DNA from: Gammaproteobacteria bacterium
GTDB taxonomy: Bacteria; Pseudomonadota; Gammaproteobacteria; Legionellales; Legionellaceae
DNA: 35,631 bases
Assembly: GCA_030147635.1 (NCBI GenBank)
Contig: JASBUZ010000006.1
Span: 1 to 35,631, forward strand
Direction: 5' to 3'
Below the pieces are notes generated by a model. That model was not told the origin of the DNA and made no database searches. It worked only from the letters and a program-made list of their open reading frames with translations. Shown here piece after piece: positions 15,755-24,696 of the stretch; within the stretch, counting starts at the first letter, position 1; every line of letters begins with the position of its first letter. The translations under genes were made by a program, and so were the position numbers.

Positions 15755-16650
15755 TGTTTGAATTATTTTTCACACTACCTGTTCTCATTGTTGCTTGTGT
15801 TGGCGTGGTCTGCTGCGCAGCCGTTGGTGTAGCCTCGTATTATCTTGGGCGGTATCACGGTGATCAAGAAACAAAGGAACAAAAAAGACTCAAAGAAGAA
15901 CTTCGCGCTCGAGAAAGAGAAGTGCGTCAATCAGCAAGCAACCTTGCTGAACAAACCGCGCAAGACGCTAAAGAAATCGCCGCACAAGCCAAAGAACAAC
16001 GTAAGCATATTGCAAAAAACACAAAAAAATTAGACGACCAAGTATCTAAAGCTGCAACTGTCACTCAAAAATTAGAAAAAACCTCAAACAACCTAAACAC
16101 TGCAACAGAAAAAGCCGAAGACATAGTGCAGGATATCACTGAAGAGTTAACCGCCCTTAAATTAGAATTCACAACACTTAACCAAGAATTAAAAACAACC
16201 AAAGAATCTTTAACAGAAAAAGAAAAAGCATTAAAAGAAGCGGTAACCTTACTTGAAACCACTCAAAAGTCTTTGCAAGACAATACGCAACGCACCCAAG
16301 CAGAGGTTGATGTTCTCACTCAGCGACTAAGTGAAGCTCAAGAATTATTAAGATCTGCTGTCACGCAACCAGATCTGACCAAAGATGCTGAAATTAACAG
16401 ACTTCGTTCAGATAACGAACGCATGGTTGAAACTGTGAAAAAGTTAGAAGAAACACTACATACCTATCAAACTGAATTTAAATCAGTTTCAGCAACCAAT
16501 AAAAAACAGCTAACCGAAATAAACACGCTACATCAAGAGAATAAAAAATTAACACGTGCAATCACTATGCTATCAGATGCATTAGAAGCAAAACAAGCAT
16601 CTTCAGATGACGGACACACTTCTACTCGCGGCTTGAGATTATTTTCGTAA
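15754..16650 (+). CDS. N-terminally anchored long coiled-coil protein
   Basis: A 298-residue protein with an N-terminal transmembrane anchor (about residues 3-30, LPVLIVACVGVVCCAAVGVA). A GRYHGDQE boundary leads into an almost uninterrupted coiled coil from about 38 to 285. The coil is rich in Lys, Glu, Gln, Thr and Leu, with repeated ELxxxKxxL-like heptads. The C-terminus (ASSDDGHTSTRGLRLFS) is non-coiled. No enzymatic domain is visible. The layout resembles tethering or scaffold proteins, such as RmuC-like N-termini without the nuclease domain, or SNARE-like effectors; neither is established. Its start is fused to the small ORF stop. It is followed 28 bases later by another membrane coiled-coil gene. 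Confidence 0.75.
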   Translation: MFELFFTLPVLIVACVGVVCCAAVGVASYYLGRYHGDQETKEQKRLKEELRAREREVRQSASNLAEQTAQDAKEIAAQAKEQRKHIAKNTKKLDDQVSKAATVTQKLEKTSNNLNTATEKAEDIVQDITEELTALKLEFTTLNQELKTTKESLTEKEKALKEAVTLLETTQKSLQDNTQRTQAEVDVLTQRLSEAQELLRSAVTQPDLTKDAEINRLRSDNERMVETVKKLEETLHTYQTEFKSVSATNKKQLTEINTLHQENKKLTRAITMLSDALEAKQASSDDGHTSTRGLRLFS

Positions 16651-16678
16651 CCATTTATTTTTAATAAGGATGCATGTC

Positions 16679-17854
16679 ATGACAAAACCAGAAGAAAAAA
16701 AGGCAACAGCGCAGCCTAAACGCACTTTAGATGAACTCAAACAAGACGCTTCAACACAGCTCAAAAAAATCCTGTTGCAAGGTAAAAACATCAAAAAATT
16801 TCAATCTAATGCTGATCTGGTACTAAAACGCTATCACACGGATAATAGTTTTCTCGATAATCTTGCAACGGGTTACGGCAACCTATCCTGGTGGATAAAA
16901 CTAGGACTTATGGCATCCGCTGTATCGATTGGTGCCTGCATTGGCATCGTTTGTAATTTAGTGGTTGTTTTATCCGTTATCACATTTGTTTTATATGCGA
17001 GCATTGCACTTATACTAGAAAACCACCACGCTTCGCTCGTTAAAAAAGACGAACGTTTTACAGCAGACATCGCTGAAATGGAGGAATCACTCGCTGAATC
17101 AGTACAACATATCGATGAAATTGAAGAAAGCTTATCTTCTGTGTTTTCTTCATTATGTGAAATGAATGCACAACAGGCAGAAGACATCACCTCTTTTGAA
17201 ATTCAAATTGATCAGTTGGAAAAACAAGTCAATCAATTGATATCAATTAATGAACAACTATCTACTACAAAAAATACCCTCGCTAAAAATACAGAAGCAA
17301 TGGGACGTGCATTTAATACGATAAAAGCCTCCTGCACACAACTCACAGAAGATTTATCAGAGGAAATAGATGAGCTGATTGATACGGATGAAGCGCTACG
17401 TCAACACACCTCCAGTGTTTTAGAAGATCATAAGCATTTAAATCAAGTCAATGTTGCTCTCAGAGAAAATCATACTGATTTAGAAGCGTTAACAGGTAAT
17501 TTAACCACGCTTGTGGAGGAGCTTAAAATTCAGGCGCAAATGAGCGAGGCCTTCACTGAAATATCTCGAGAAAAGCTCAGTGCCTCTATAGACGCGACCT
17601 TAAGCGTCACACATAACACAGATGAAATCATACATCACGCGGATGGTATCATTGATGACGCCTTACAAGCACTTGAAGGATATCAAGCTGATAAAACCAA
17701 AGCCGAACCACAGAGTGCACAAAGAGAGGATGAGTTTAACTACCGAAAAAACAGTACATCCGCCCTGCTAAATCGCGTCAATGATCTCCTCGCTAATCAG
17801 AGCAGACCGAAGAGACAAAATCCAATAGCAGCTTATGTACCCTTGATGCAATAA
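16679..17854 (+). CDS. Coiled-coil protein with a central-N membrane hairpin
   Basis: A 391-residue protein. A charged helical N-terminus (TLDELKQDASTQLKKILLQG) precedes two adjacent hydrophobic segments at about 70-118 (LGLMASAVSIGACIGIVCNL, then VVVLSVITFVLYASIALIL). A long coiled coil to about residue 330 and a basic, disordered tail (NQSRPKRQNPI) follow. The coil has methyl-accepting-like heptads but no chemotaxis hairpin signature. The start is at 16679 because AAGGA lies eight bases upstream; an ATG at 16670 overlaps that ribosome site. A bilobed hydrophobic hairpin plus coiled coil is the plan of IncA-like and LegC-like membrane-fusion effectors, which is only an analogy here. It is the last gene of the cluster. 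Confidence 0.74.
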   Translation: MTKPEEKKATAQPKRTLDELKQDASTQLKKILLQGKNIKKFQSNADLVLKRYHTDNSFLDNLATGYGNLSWWIKLGLMASAVSIGACIGIVCNLVVVLSVITFVLYASIALILENHHASLVKKDERFTADIAEMEESLAESVQHIDEIEESLSSVFSSLCEMNAQQAEDITSFEIQIDQLEKQVNQLISINEQLSTTKNTLAKNTEAMGRAFNTIKASCTQLTEDLSEEIDELIDTDEALRQHTSSVLEDHKHLNQVNVALRENHTDLEALTGNLTTLVEELKIQAQMSEAFTEISREKLSASIDATLSVTHNTDEIIHHADGIIDDALQALEGYQADKTKAEPQSAQREDEFNYRKNSTSALLNRVNDLLANQSRPKRQNPIAAYVPLMQ

Positions 17855-17910
17855 ATTAGCACCGGAGATAATCCTTACAATACAAAGAAACACGCCTCTT
17901 GCTCACAGGC

Positions 17911-17933
17911 TTGTCCACAGAATTTGTGGATAA
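17911..17933. promoter_or_regulatory. Inverted pair of DnaA-box-like sequences
   Basis: TTGTCCACA (17911-17919) and TGTGGATAA (17925-17933) form an inverted pair five bases apart. The second is a perfect DnaA box (TTATCCACA) on the minus strand; the first differs at one base. The pair lies in a 128-base non-coding gap between two convergent genes, about 8 kb from the iterons. It also forms a 6-bp hairpin, so a simple terminator stem is the alternative. Confidence 0.45.
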
Positions 17934-17982
17934 AAAACGTTCGATTTTCAACAAAATAAATAAAAATAAAACAAGTTATTCA

Positions 17983-19359
17983 TTAGCGCCATCCCGGCGG
18001 TTTCGGCTTGGTACTAAAAGGATTGGGGGCTGATGTACGAGATGGTGATTGTGCTTCTTCAGATGCTTCGAGTCCTTTAGGTTTTTTCTGAGTTAATGGT
18101 TCAGTTTTGATCTCTTCTGTCTTAACATTGACTGGGTTTTGGTTTTTTCGTCTATCTAGGTACTCTCCAATACGGGACATATTAGCCTTCTCTCTTTCTT
18201 CCCATCCTGGAGATACATCTCTAGCAAAACCAAATTTCTGAAAAAACCACCTCTGCGCATGAGGTAAGTTAATTTTTGGAGCGACAATCACATCAGCTAA
18301 AACATGCCCATTTGCATCCTTATGATGCCGTCCATTTGCAAAATAAACGATTGCCTCTCCGCCATGCGGTTTATCTCGTTCAAGGTTCATCGCACACCAT
18401 CCACGCCACTGGTTCATATCACCCGTATGAAACGCACGAATAGGCTGACCAGCATCATCAAGTTCAAGCCCAACACCAAGTCCCCAAGCAAGATGTGAGC
18501 AATCAGTTTCGTCAACACCAATATCTGTGGCCCATCGATCCCTCGTTAGATTTATTTGTCGCAGTTGTGGCGTAAAGGCGGATTGCATTAATTCACTTGG
18601 ATCATCCATCCATGCAGACATTAATTTAGCATAATCGGTTGCAGTGGTATGTAGGCTGTTTGCAGCAATAGGTGGTTTTAGTGAGGGCTCAAGTTTTTGA
18701 ACAATTTTTGCTGTTGATGAAATTGTATGCTCCATATAATGTGGTTTTGGCCTTGGTGAAGGTGGCATATAACTACTATGTGTCATACCCAAAGGATTAA
18801 AAACCTCTTCTTGTGCAAGAGCTTCTAGTGATTTTCTTGTCTTCATTTCGAGTATTTTTTGCAAATAAATCATTCCTATGCCTGAATATTCATACTCAGT
18901 CCCGGGTTTAAAGTGTAACCTTGAGGAATCAAAATCGGATATACCGGAGGTATGGGACAATACCATCCGTGCAGTAATAGATTCAGCGCGTTTAATATCC
19001 CTGGAGCTAAGTCTTATATTGAACTCATCCTTTAAGTATTTTCCCAATGGAAGTATTTTCAAAAGTGGTGTGTCTAAATCAAATGGCTCGCCATTAACGT
19101 CTGGTAACCGGTGTCTTTCTATCAGTTTCAGTACTAAATAAGCAAAAACAGGTTTGCTCAATGATGCAGCACCAAAAACAGTATCTTCTTCAATCGGCCT
19201 TTCGTCAGGAAATGCCGTTTTGCCGATGGTCATCGATGTTTGTATCCGCTTTTGCTCCATGTCAACAGCAGTACTTGCGATGCTGACGCCTGGTATTCTG
19301 GCGCGTTGCATTGTAGATTCAATACGCCTTCGGCTTATTCCTGTTATTTCTGGTGGCAC
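17983..19359 (-). CDS. Serine hydrolase of the beta-lactamase/penicillin-binding fold, with disordered C-terminal tail
   Basis: A 458-residue enzyme. The catalytic SxxK is in GAASLSKPVFAYLVLKL near residue 66. The second motif is YSG in EYEYSGIGMIYLQKIL, where the usual third residue Asn is replaced by Gly. The third motif is HTG in AFHTGDMNQWRGW. This set fits class C-like esterases, D-aminopeptidases and EstB-type hydrolases rather than a true beta-lactamase. No signal peptide is seen, so it would be cytoplasmic or exported by another route. The last 70 residues are Lys/Pro/Glu-rich and disordered. The start is GTG with GGATGG upstream. It is convergent with the coiled-coil cluster. The Asn-to-Gly change could lower activity. 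Confidence 0.82.
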   Translation of the reverse strand: MPPEITGISRRRIESTMQRARIPGVSIASTAVDMEQKRIQTSMTIGKTAFPDERPIEEDTVFGAASLSKPVFAYLVLKLIERHRLPDVNGEPFDLDTPLLKILPLGKYLKDEFNIRLSSRDIKRAESITARMVLSHTSGISDFDSSRLHFKPGTEYEYSGIGMIYLQKILEMKTRKSLEALAQEEVFNPLGMTHSSYMPPSPRPKPHYMEHTISSTAKIVQKLEPSLKPPIAANSLHTTATDYAKLMSAWMDDPSELMQSAFTPQLRQINLTRDRWATDIGVDETDCSHLAWGLGVGLELDDAGQPIRAFHTGDMNQWRGWCAMNLERDKPHGGEAIVYFANGRHHKDANGHVLADVIVAPKINLPHAQRWFFQKFGFARDVSPGWEEREKANMSRIGEYLDRRKNQNPVNVKTEEIKTEPLTQKKPKGLEASEEAQSPSRTSAPNPFSTKPKPPGWR

Positions 19360-19439
19360 AGATATACCATCCCACTATCAAATTTAACTTAAGTGTAGTA
19401 CATCGTGGGTTATGTCACCGAATTAGGCTGAATATTATA

Positions 19440-20315
19440 CTATTCCAGTGGTTTTGGCCGTTTTAAAATAGCCAGCCGAAACTTGCCTATCACTTGAAAA
19501 CCCAAAGACCGATATACATGCGATGCCGAAGGATTATTAGTAAATAAAATTGCTGTACTAACCTGATTGCTTATAGCACGCTGTAAACATAGAGCTAAAT
19601 TAACTTTTGCATACCCTTTATTTCTTAACGCAGGAGGGGTATACACTGGACCAATTTGAACTATGTCAGGTAAAACAGCATTAAAGCCACATAGCGATAC
19701 GGGCTCGTTTTTGAAGTACAAAACCCACCTATTTTTATTTATATCCTCATCATTCACCTCATCTAAAACCGCTTTTTGAAGTTCTGGTGAAGATGTTGCA
19801 CCCAAGGCTTCAATTTTATAATTAATTAACCATTCTTGAAGTATTGAAACATCGCATTGCTCAATTGATTTCAGCTGAAAACCACTCTCTTTCGCCTTTT
19901 CTGGTAAATTCAACTGACTAAGCGAAAGTGAAAATAAATCTTCTGTAGAATTGACTGCAAATTCCGATGGTTTTAGAGATAGGGATTGAATAACAAAATC
20001 AGCTTGTAGGTCATCGCCTAGTACTCCAGCTATTGATTTAGTTTGATTCAGTTTAAAAAAATTGATTAACGATTCTAAAATATCGTTATTTTCTGCCTTC
20101 ATCATTAAATTTCCATTCCAATAATGAACCAACACGCCATTAATGTTATTGGCGTCATCAAATGAGGCAAAATATTCACCATGATAAGGCGTATTTTGGT
20201 ATCCAAGACCAGAATGATATAAATTGCTTCTAATGAACATACAAGTTTCAACATGATTATCAAGATAGTCATTGATTAATTTAAGATGCTTATTTGATAA
20301 TTTTTGTACTTTCAT
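19440..20315 (-). CDS. GNAT N-acetyltransferase with extended N-terminal domain
   Basis: A 291-residue protein with the acetyltransferase domain in the C-terminal half. IVQIGPVYTPPALRNKGYAK, around residues 222-241, is the GNAT beta4-alpha3 region with the acetyl-CoA loop R-N-K-G-Y-A. NNPSASHVYRSLGFQVIGKF is the terminal motif. The N-terminal 150 residues form the accessory half found in longer two-lobed GNATs, including DNLDNHVETC-like elements but no recognisable second CoA site. The substrate is unknown. GAGAAT lies before the ATG. It is on the minus strand between the serine hydrolase and the SDR, with about 140 bases to the SDR. Confidence 0.82.
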   Translation of the reverse strand: MKVQKLSNKHLKLINDYLDNHVETCMFIRSNLYHSGLGYQNTPYHGEYFASFDDANNINGVLVHYWNGNLMMKAENNDILESLINFFKLNQTKSIAGVLGDDLQADFVIQSLSLKPSEFAVNSTEDLFSLSLSQLNLPEKAKESGFQLKSIEQCDVSILQEWLINYKIEALGATSSPELQKAVLDEVNDEDINKNRWVLYFKNEPVSLCGFNAVLPDIVQIGPVYTPPALRNKGYAKVNLALCLQRAISNQVSTAILFTNNPSASHVYRSLGFQVIGKFRLAILKRPKPLE

Positions 20316-20454
20316 AGCTATTCATTCTCGTCGTAAGATAGGTATTGAAAAAAACTGCCTTTTCTGGAACCTAAAAATCCTTAAGTTGGTTGACTGTTCC
20401 ATTTCTCCCAAAGCAACAATTTGACATCTATCATAGCTCAGTGACTTATGTCAC

Positions 20455-21237
20455 CTATGATATTGGTTTTGTTACATTACCAGCAGAGAGCCCGCCATCC
20501 ACTATCATTTCAGTTCCTGTAACATATGATGATTCATCGGAAGCCAAATAAAGCGCTGCGCAAGCTACATTATGAGCGGTACCTAAATAGCCCATCGGAA
20601 CAGCATGACTCATTTTTTTAGTCATCTCTTCCCCTGTTTTAAAAATAGGATCCCAAAAATGGGTTTGAATAATGCCTGGGTGCAGTGAATTGCATCGAAT
20701 AGGATACTGCTTTTCCGCGCAATACAACGCAACTGATTTTGTATAATTGGCTATCGCAGCCTTACTTGCAGCATACGCTGAAGCGTACGGTACACCAATC
20801 AGTCCAGCACGAGAGGACATATTAATGATTGAACCTCCATTTTTTTTCATCAGTTGAATGCCATACTTACACCCTAAAAATACACTATCTAGGTTTACAT
20901 GTTGTATGTGTTGCCAATCATCCAGACTCAATACCTCTGGGTTTTGCTCGGAAGTAATTTTTGAAAAACCAAATATACCCGCATTGTTGAATAGCACATC
21001 GAGTTGGCAGTACTTTTTTGAAAAATCATGAATAAACTGACGCCACTCCTCATCGCGACTAACATCTAAACGGTAATAATCAACGCCTAATTCTGTTTGA
21101 AAAGCTTGCCCTGCTTCATCGAGCACATCCGCAATAATGACGGTTGCCCCTTCCCTAATAAACAACTTGGCTGTCTCTATCCCGATTGCACCGCAACCAC
21201 CTGTAATTAAAGCAACTTTATCTAACAACCTTTTCAC
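20455..21237 (-). CDS. Short-chain dehydrogenase/reductase
   Basis: A classical SDR of 260 residues. It has TGGCGAIGIE at the N-terminal NAD(P) loop, an acidic residue after beta-2 (IIADVLDE) favouring NAD over NADP, and NNAGIFG around residue 86. The catalytic Ser is in NMSSRAGLIG, YAASK carries the Tyr/Lys pair, and DGG is near the C-terminus. This resembles glucose-1-dehydrogenase/7-alpha-hydroxysteroid-type enzymes, though the substrate is not visible. The GTG start follows an AGG-containing region and lies nine bases after the ParB stop, so the gene is probably a passenger at the end of the replication/partition operon. That is unusual company for an SDR. Confidence 0.88.
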   Translation of the reverse strand: MKRLLDKVALITGGCGAIGIETAKLFIREGATVIIADVLDEAGQAFQTELGVDYYRLDVSRDEEWRQFIHDFSKKYCQLDVLFNNAGIFGFSKITSEQNPEVLSLDDWQHIQHVNLDSVFLGCKYGIQLMKKNGGSIINMSSRAGLIGVPYASAYAASKAAIANYTKSVALYCAEKQYPIRCNSLHPGIIQTHFWDPIFKTGEEMTKKMSHAVPMGYLGTAHNVACAALYLASDESSYVTGTEMIVDGGLSAGNVTKPIS

Positions 21238-21246
21238 AAATACAAC

Positions 21247-22086
21247 CTAACTCAATTTATTAATTAACCATTCCACTTCATCAGGAGAGCCAACATGTAT
21301 GGTTACCTTCCCTTCCCCGCTATTCGCCATTTTTATAGACACTTTTGTTGATAAAGAACGAGTTAATGTTGATGCCCAGGTATTAACTTTTTCCTCAAAA
21401 TCACAAGATGCTTGTTCTACAACAGGGGCCGTGTTTTTAATGCTCTGAACCAACCGTTCTGCTTCTCGTGCAGATAGCTTTTGACTGACAATTTTACGTG
21501 CTAGCAAAAGCTGTTGTTCTACCGGCAAAGTAAGCAATGCACGTGCATGCCCTATTTCTATTTCTTTATGTCTTAATAAATCAAGGATTTCTTCTGGCAA
21601 GGTTAATAGACGAAGAAAATTTGTCACCGTCGCCCTATTTTTTCCGATCATTTGACCAATTTTTTCATGAGAAAGACTGTATTTTTCATAGAGCTCTTGC
21701 AAGCCTTCTGCTAACTCGATTGGATTTAAATTTTCCCGCTGAATATTTTCAACAAGTGTCATGACCGATAAGTTTTCAGCATTATCACTTTTAACAATCA
21801 CCGGTATTTCTAATAAGTTGATCAACTTTGCTGCACGCCACCTGCGTTCACCAGCAATAATCTGAAACTTATCTTGTTCAATTTTTCTTACGACAATAGG
21901 CTGCAAGATACCACATTGCTTAATAGAAGCAGCTAATTCTTCTAAGGCATCTTTATCAAAATTTTTTCTGGGCTGATCATGTTTCGGGACAATTTGCCAA
22001 TGAAATAATGTATTAATTGGCGCATTCACTTCCTCTATTTCTTCTTTTAAATTGATGGGAGAAAAAGCCGGAAATTTTACTTTCAT
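21247..22086 (-). CDS. parB: ParB/Spo0J-family partition protein (second ParB)
   Basis: A ParB of about 279 residues with the complete chromosomal-type layout. The N-terminal CTP/nuclease fold has the boxes QPRKNFD, GILQPIVVR, GERRWRAAK and ENIQRENLNPIE. The DNA-binding helix-turn-helix follows (SLSHEKIGQMIGKNRATVTNFLRLL), and the C-terminal part should mediate dimerisation. It would bind a parS site and spread in a CTP-dependent way. I start it at 22086, where GGAGGGG lies upstream; a frame open to 22104 overlaps the initiator gene. It directly follows the replication initiator with essentially no gap. A second, different ParB homolog lies upstream in the same operon. Confidence 0.9.
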   Translation of the reverse strand: MKVKFPAFSPINLKEEIEEVNAPINTLFHWQIVPKHDQPRKNFDKDALEELAASIKQCGILQPIVVRKIEQDKFQIIAGERRWRAAKLINLLEIPVIVKSDNAENLSVMTLVENIQRENLNPIELAEGLQELYEKYSLSHEKIGQMIGKNRATVTNFLRLLTLPEEILDLLRHKEIEIGHARALLTLPVEQQLLLARKIVSQKLSAREAERLVQSIKNTAPVVEQASCDFEEKVNTWASTLTRSLSTKVSIKMANSGEGKVTIHVGSPDEVEWLINKLS

Positions 22087-22087
22087 C

Positions 22088-23248
22088 CTAACACCCCTCC
22101 CCATAAATTGATGAACGACTCAAATGATGTTGCCTTAACTTTTCTTCACAACTCGATACAATTTGACGATTGGCCTCAGTGGGAGAATGATTAAACATCC
22201 GCTTCCAATGGTGAATTTCTCTTTGAATATTTTGTTCAGTTACCACCCACTCATCTTGTGCTTTAGATGTTTTAACTTGTTCCTGCTCAACCAATTGTTC
22301 TGGAGACTTATAATCATTTTTTAAAGCACTCATAAAATAGGCCACAGGAAACAAGCCTTCTGAATTTTTCTTCGCTACTTTTTTTGTATATTGCAGTTTC
22401 TCAGCGATGTATTCGTCTGAATAACTCAAGAAAATATTATGAATAATCGTATCCCCTATTTTCCCAAAGGCATGCTTTAAGTCATTCAACAATACATCAT
22501 TTGTGTCATATTTGTTTTCTACATCGCAAACAACTTCTGCTTTCTTCTTAGGCGTGACCATCAGTTCATATGCCGTAATTTTACGTCCCGTTCTGATTGT
22601 GTCTAAATTAACAACAAAGTCTGATCTATCATTTACCTCTTCCACAGAAGGATTGATCACATTTCGAGTAAACTCTCTCATTGATGGATATTTATTTGGA
22701 TCAACACCCAGTAATTTTCTAAATGTATCCAACTCGATGACTTTGCTTTTATTTAAATTAAGAAAGCGTGTGCTATTTTCATAAAGAGAATGTCCATATT
22801 TAGACTCATACTGGGCTTGTAATGCTAAATCTATTGTTCCATAAATAGATGGGTTCATTACCAAATCAAGCAATACTTTATGTAAAGAAAAATTTAAGGT
22901 GCCATCCTGATAAAACGTTGGTGCGCCATGTAGCACTCGTAAATTAAGAAAGGATATACTTGAAGGCACTTTATCCTTTAATAAATTCCATTCTATTTTC
23001 AAAGATGCCAAATCATCGATTGATTCTTTTAAGTACTGCTTATTATTACTATTAAACTGAATGGCCTTTGCAAGGCTGGAAAATGAAATACAATGCTCAA
23101 CAGCAACTGAATGTTCGGAATTAACACGATTACGGGTTTGCATTGCCTCATGCAACAATACATTGAAAATTTTTCGCTGTAGCGCACTCATCATGGAGTA
23201 AGCATGAATAATGGCAACATGCTTTCTAATTACTTTTCCCGTTATCAT
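22088..23248 (-). CDS. Rep_3-family plasmid replication initiator
   Basis: A 386-residue initiator of the Rep_3 (RepE/RepA/pi-like) type. The first winged-helix domain carries HVAIIHAYSMMSALQRKIFN and continues through LKESIDDLASLKIEWNLL. The second has FLNLNKSKVIELDTFRKLLGV with PNKYPSMREFTRNVINPSVEEVN, the family's characteristic RxxVIxPxxxEIN region. Such proteins bind iterons and open the origin. A charged C-terminal extension of about 100 residues follows. It lies within the partition operon, about 2.6 kb from the seven iterons that are its likely target. GGAT lies upstream of the ATG. The assignment rests on the conserved pattern rather than a database hit. Confidence 0.82.
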   Translation of the reverse strand: MITGKVIRKHVAIIHAYSMMSALQRKIFNVLLHEAMQTRNRVNSEHSVAVEHCISFSSLAKAIQFNSNNKQYLKESIDDLASLKIEWNLLKDKVPSSISFLNLRVLHGAPTFYQDGTLNFSLHKVLLDLVMNPSIYGTIDLALQAQYESKYGHSLYENSTRFLNLNKSKVIELDTFRKLLGVDPNKYPSMREFTRNVINPSVEEVNDRSDFVVNLDTIRTGRKITAYELMVTPKKKAEVVCDVENKYDTNDVLLNDLKHAFGKIGDTIIHNIFLSYSDEYIAEKLQYTKKVAKKNSEGLFPVAYFMSALKNDYKSPEQLVEQEQVKTSKAQDEWVVTEQNIQREIHHWKRMFNHSPTEANRQIVSSCEEKLRQHHLSRSSIYGEGC

Positions 23249-23273
23249 CGTATTTTATATCCATGTTTTTATT

Positions 23274-23645
23274 TTAATCCTTCCTCATTAATCTACTCAG
23301 TATCGCAGCTCTTATAATGGCTCCTTGTGGGCCTTTGATATCAGGATATTCTTTAACAATATCGTTTCTCATTGTTGCAAACAAACATCGTTGTTGAAAC
23401 GTCATGTATACTTTGTCAAATACCTGATCTTGTGTATTCCCATCTGCGTTGTAGACTAACGCCTTATAATCTTCATTATTTTTTAAGGCTAAAATTGCCT
23501 CGTTTACCCAATCACTTTTTTTCTTTAAATTATATTTTGTTGAATTTTTCAACGTATCGATTAACCGATTCTTAATTTCCTTACTCATGGTGTAAGTAAT
23601 GACTTTTTTGTCATCATCGTTGTTATTTAGATGTAACTTATTCAT
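23274..23645 (-). CDS. Small plasmid protein with ribbon-helix-helix-like N-terminus
   Basis: A 123-residue protein. After an Asn/Asp-rich start, KVITYTMSKEIKNRLIDTLK looks like the beta strand and first helix of a ribbon-helix-helix DNA-binding fold, and KKSDWVNEAILAL like its second helix. The C-terminal half is helical, with a run of basic residues at the end. It sits between the partition gene (three bases away) and the initiator (25 bases away) on the same strand. A role as copy-number or partition regulator is likely by position but is not proven. No named family was recognised. Confidence 0.6.
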   Translation of the reverse strand: MNKLHLNNNDDDKKVITYTMSKEIKNRLIDTLKNSTKYNLKKKSDWVNEAILALKNNEDYKALVYNADGNTQDQVFDKVYMTFQQRCLFATMRNDIVKEYPDIKGPQGAIIRAAILSRLMRKD

Positions 23646-23649
23646 CTAG

Positions 23650-24696
23650 TTAAACTCCACTCGCAATAAGTGAGGCAATTTTTTTAAAGCCATCTTCAAC
23701 TTCATGTATATCATCCCATGCAAGACTTTTATGAATTTCATCCATCTTGCTTATAATTGATTTTTCAAAGTAAGTGCTATTCATCAGCGCCTCTATAACT
23801 TGTTTCACGAAGTCAGGTTGAAAACGACCTAAGCTCACACTTTCTTTTCGTCTCCCAGGCCCCTTCTGCTTCACTTTTTGTGCATCTTGAAGCTTTTTCA
23901 AATTGAGTTCCGATTGTTTCTTAATGTCTTCTATTGATTCAAACGACTTTCCTGCTAAAGCAGCATCTAAAAGCATTTTTTGCTGATCATCACTTTTTGC
24001 AGAACAAATCAGCTCTATTAATTTGACATTATCCAACTGCCCCTTCTCTATCGCTTCTCGAATCGATGGTTTGCTTTGAAGGATTAACAAATATCTTCTA
24101 GCCTGAGTTTGAGAAATACTGATCAAATCACTGAGTGTCTTAGCCGTCACATTTTTTACATCAGGCTCTATTTTATTTTCTGCAAAATAGGTTTCTAAGA
24201 TTGCTTCAATACTTGACAAGCGTTCTGGTAAACCCAAATCACTTCTTTCATTGTTTTCAATCCATTGCAAAATGCGAAGCTTCGTACCGATGGGACGTTC
24301 ATTGGCAATGCGAGCAATGATTTCTCTTTTTCCAGCAAGTGCTGTCGCAAGTGTTCGCCTTTCCCCAGCAATTAACCTACATTTGTTACCATAACGGTAA
24401 ACAAAAATTGGGTTAATTAGCTGATCATTTTTAATAGTTTTAGATAAAGACTCTAAAGATTTAATATCTTGTTTTTTACGGTTCATCAACGGATCGTCTT
24501 TATCGATACCATGTATTGCATCTTCTAAAGTAAGCTCCAAATCCCTTTTATTTTCTGGATCTAATTCAATTTTATCTAAGGGAATGACTTCAATGCTTAG
24601 TTCACCAGCGTAGCTATTGGCAATTTCAAGCGTAAGATTCAGTGCATCCTTTTTTTCAGTACTCTTTGCCGTATCTAATTTAAATTTACTGACCAT
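23650..24696 (-). CDS. parB: ParB-family partition protein paired with ParA
   Basis: A 348-residue plasmid-type ParB. It has an N-terminal core with IPLDKIELDPENKRDLELT, LSKTIKNDQLINPIFVYR, LIAGERRTLATALAG and NERSDLGLPERL. The GERR-xx-A box differs from the GERRWRA of the second ParB. A central helix-turn-helix (AKTLSDLISISQTQARRYLL) and a C-terminal domain with basic residues (GPGRRKES) follow. It would bind the plasmid centromere and stimulate ParA. Its ATG overlaps the parA 3' end by 11 bases, and GGAGG lies five bases upstream, so translation is coupled. Two ParB paralogs in one operon is unusual. Confidence 0.85.
   Translation of the reverse strand: MVSKFKLDTAKSTEKKDALNLTLEIANSYAGELSIEVIPLDKIELDPENKRDLELTLEDAIHGIDKDDPLMNRKKQDIKSLESLSKTIKNDQLINPIFVYRYGNKCRLIAGERRTLATALAGKREIIARIANERPIGTKLRILQWIENNERSDLGLPERLSSIEAILETYFAENKIEPDVKNVTAKTLSDLISISQTQARRYLLILQSKPSIREAIEKGQLDNVKLIELICSAKSDDQQKMLLDAALAGKSFESIEDIKKQSELNLKKLQDAQKVKQKGPGRRKESVSLGRFQPDFVKQVIEALMNSTYFEKSIISKMDEIHKSLAWDDIHEVEDGFKKIASLIASGV

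Noticed and set aside
17983-19359. True class C beta-lactamase
   Set aside because: The YxN motif is YSG, HTG replaces KTG, and there is no signal peptide, so a different serine hydrolase is more likely.
18304-19387. Plus-strand frames antisense to the serine hydrolase
   Set aside because: The minus-strand gene carries catalytic motifs; the antisense frames show none.
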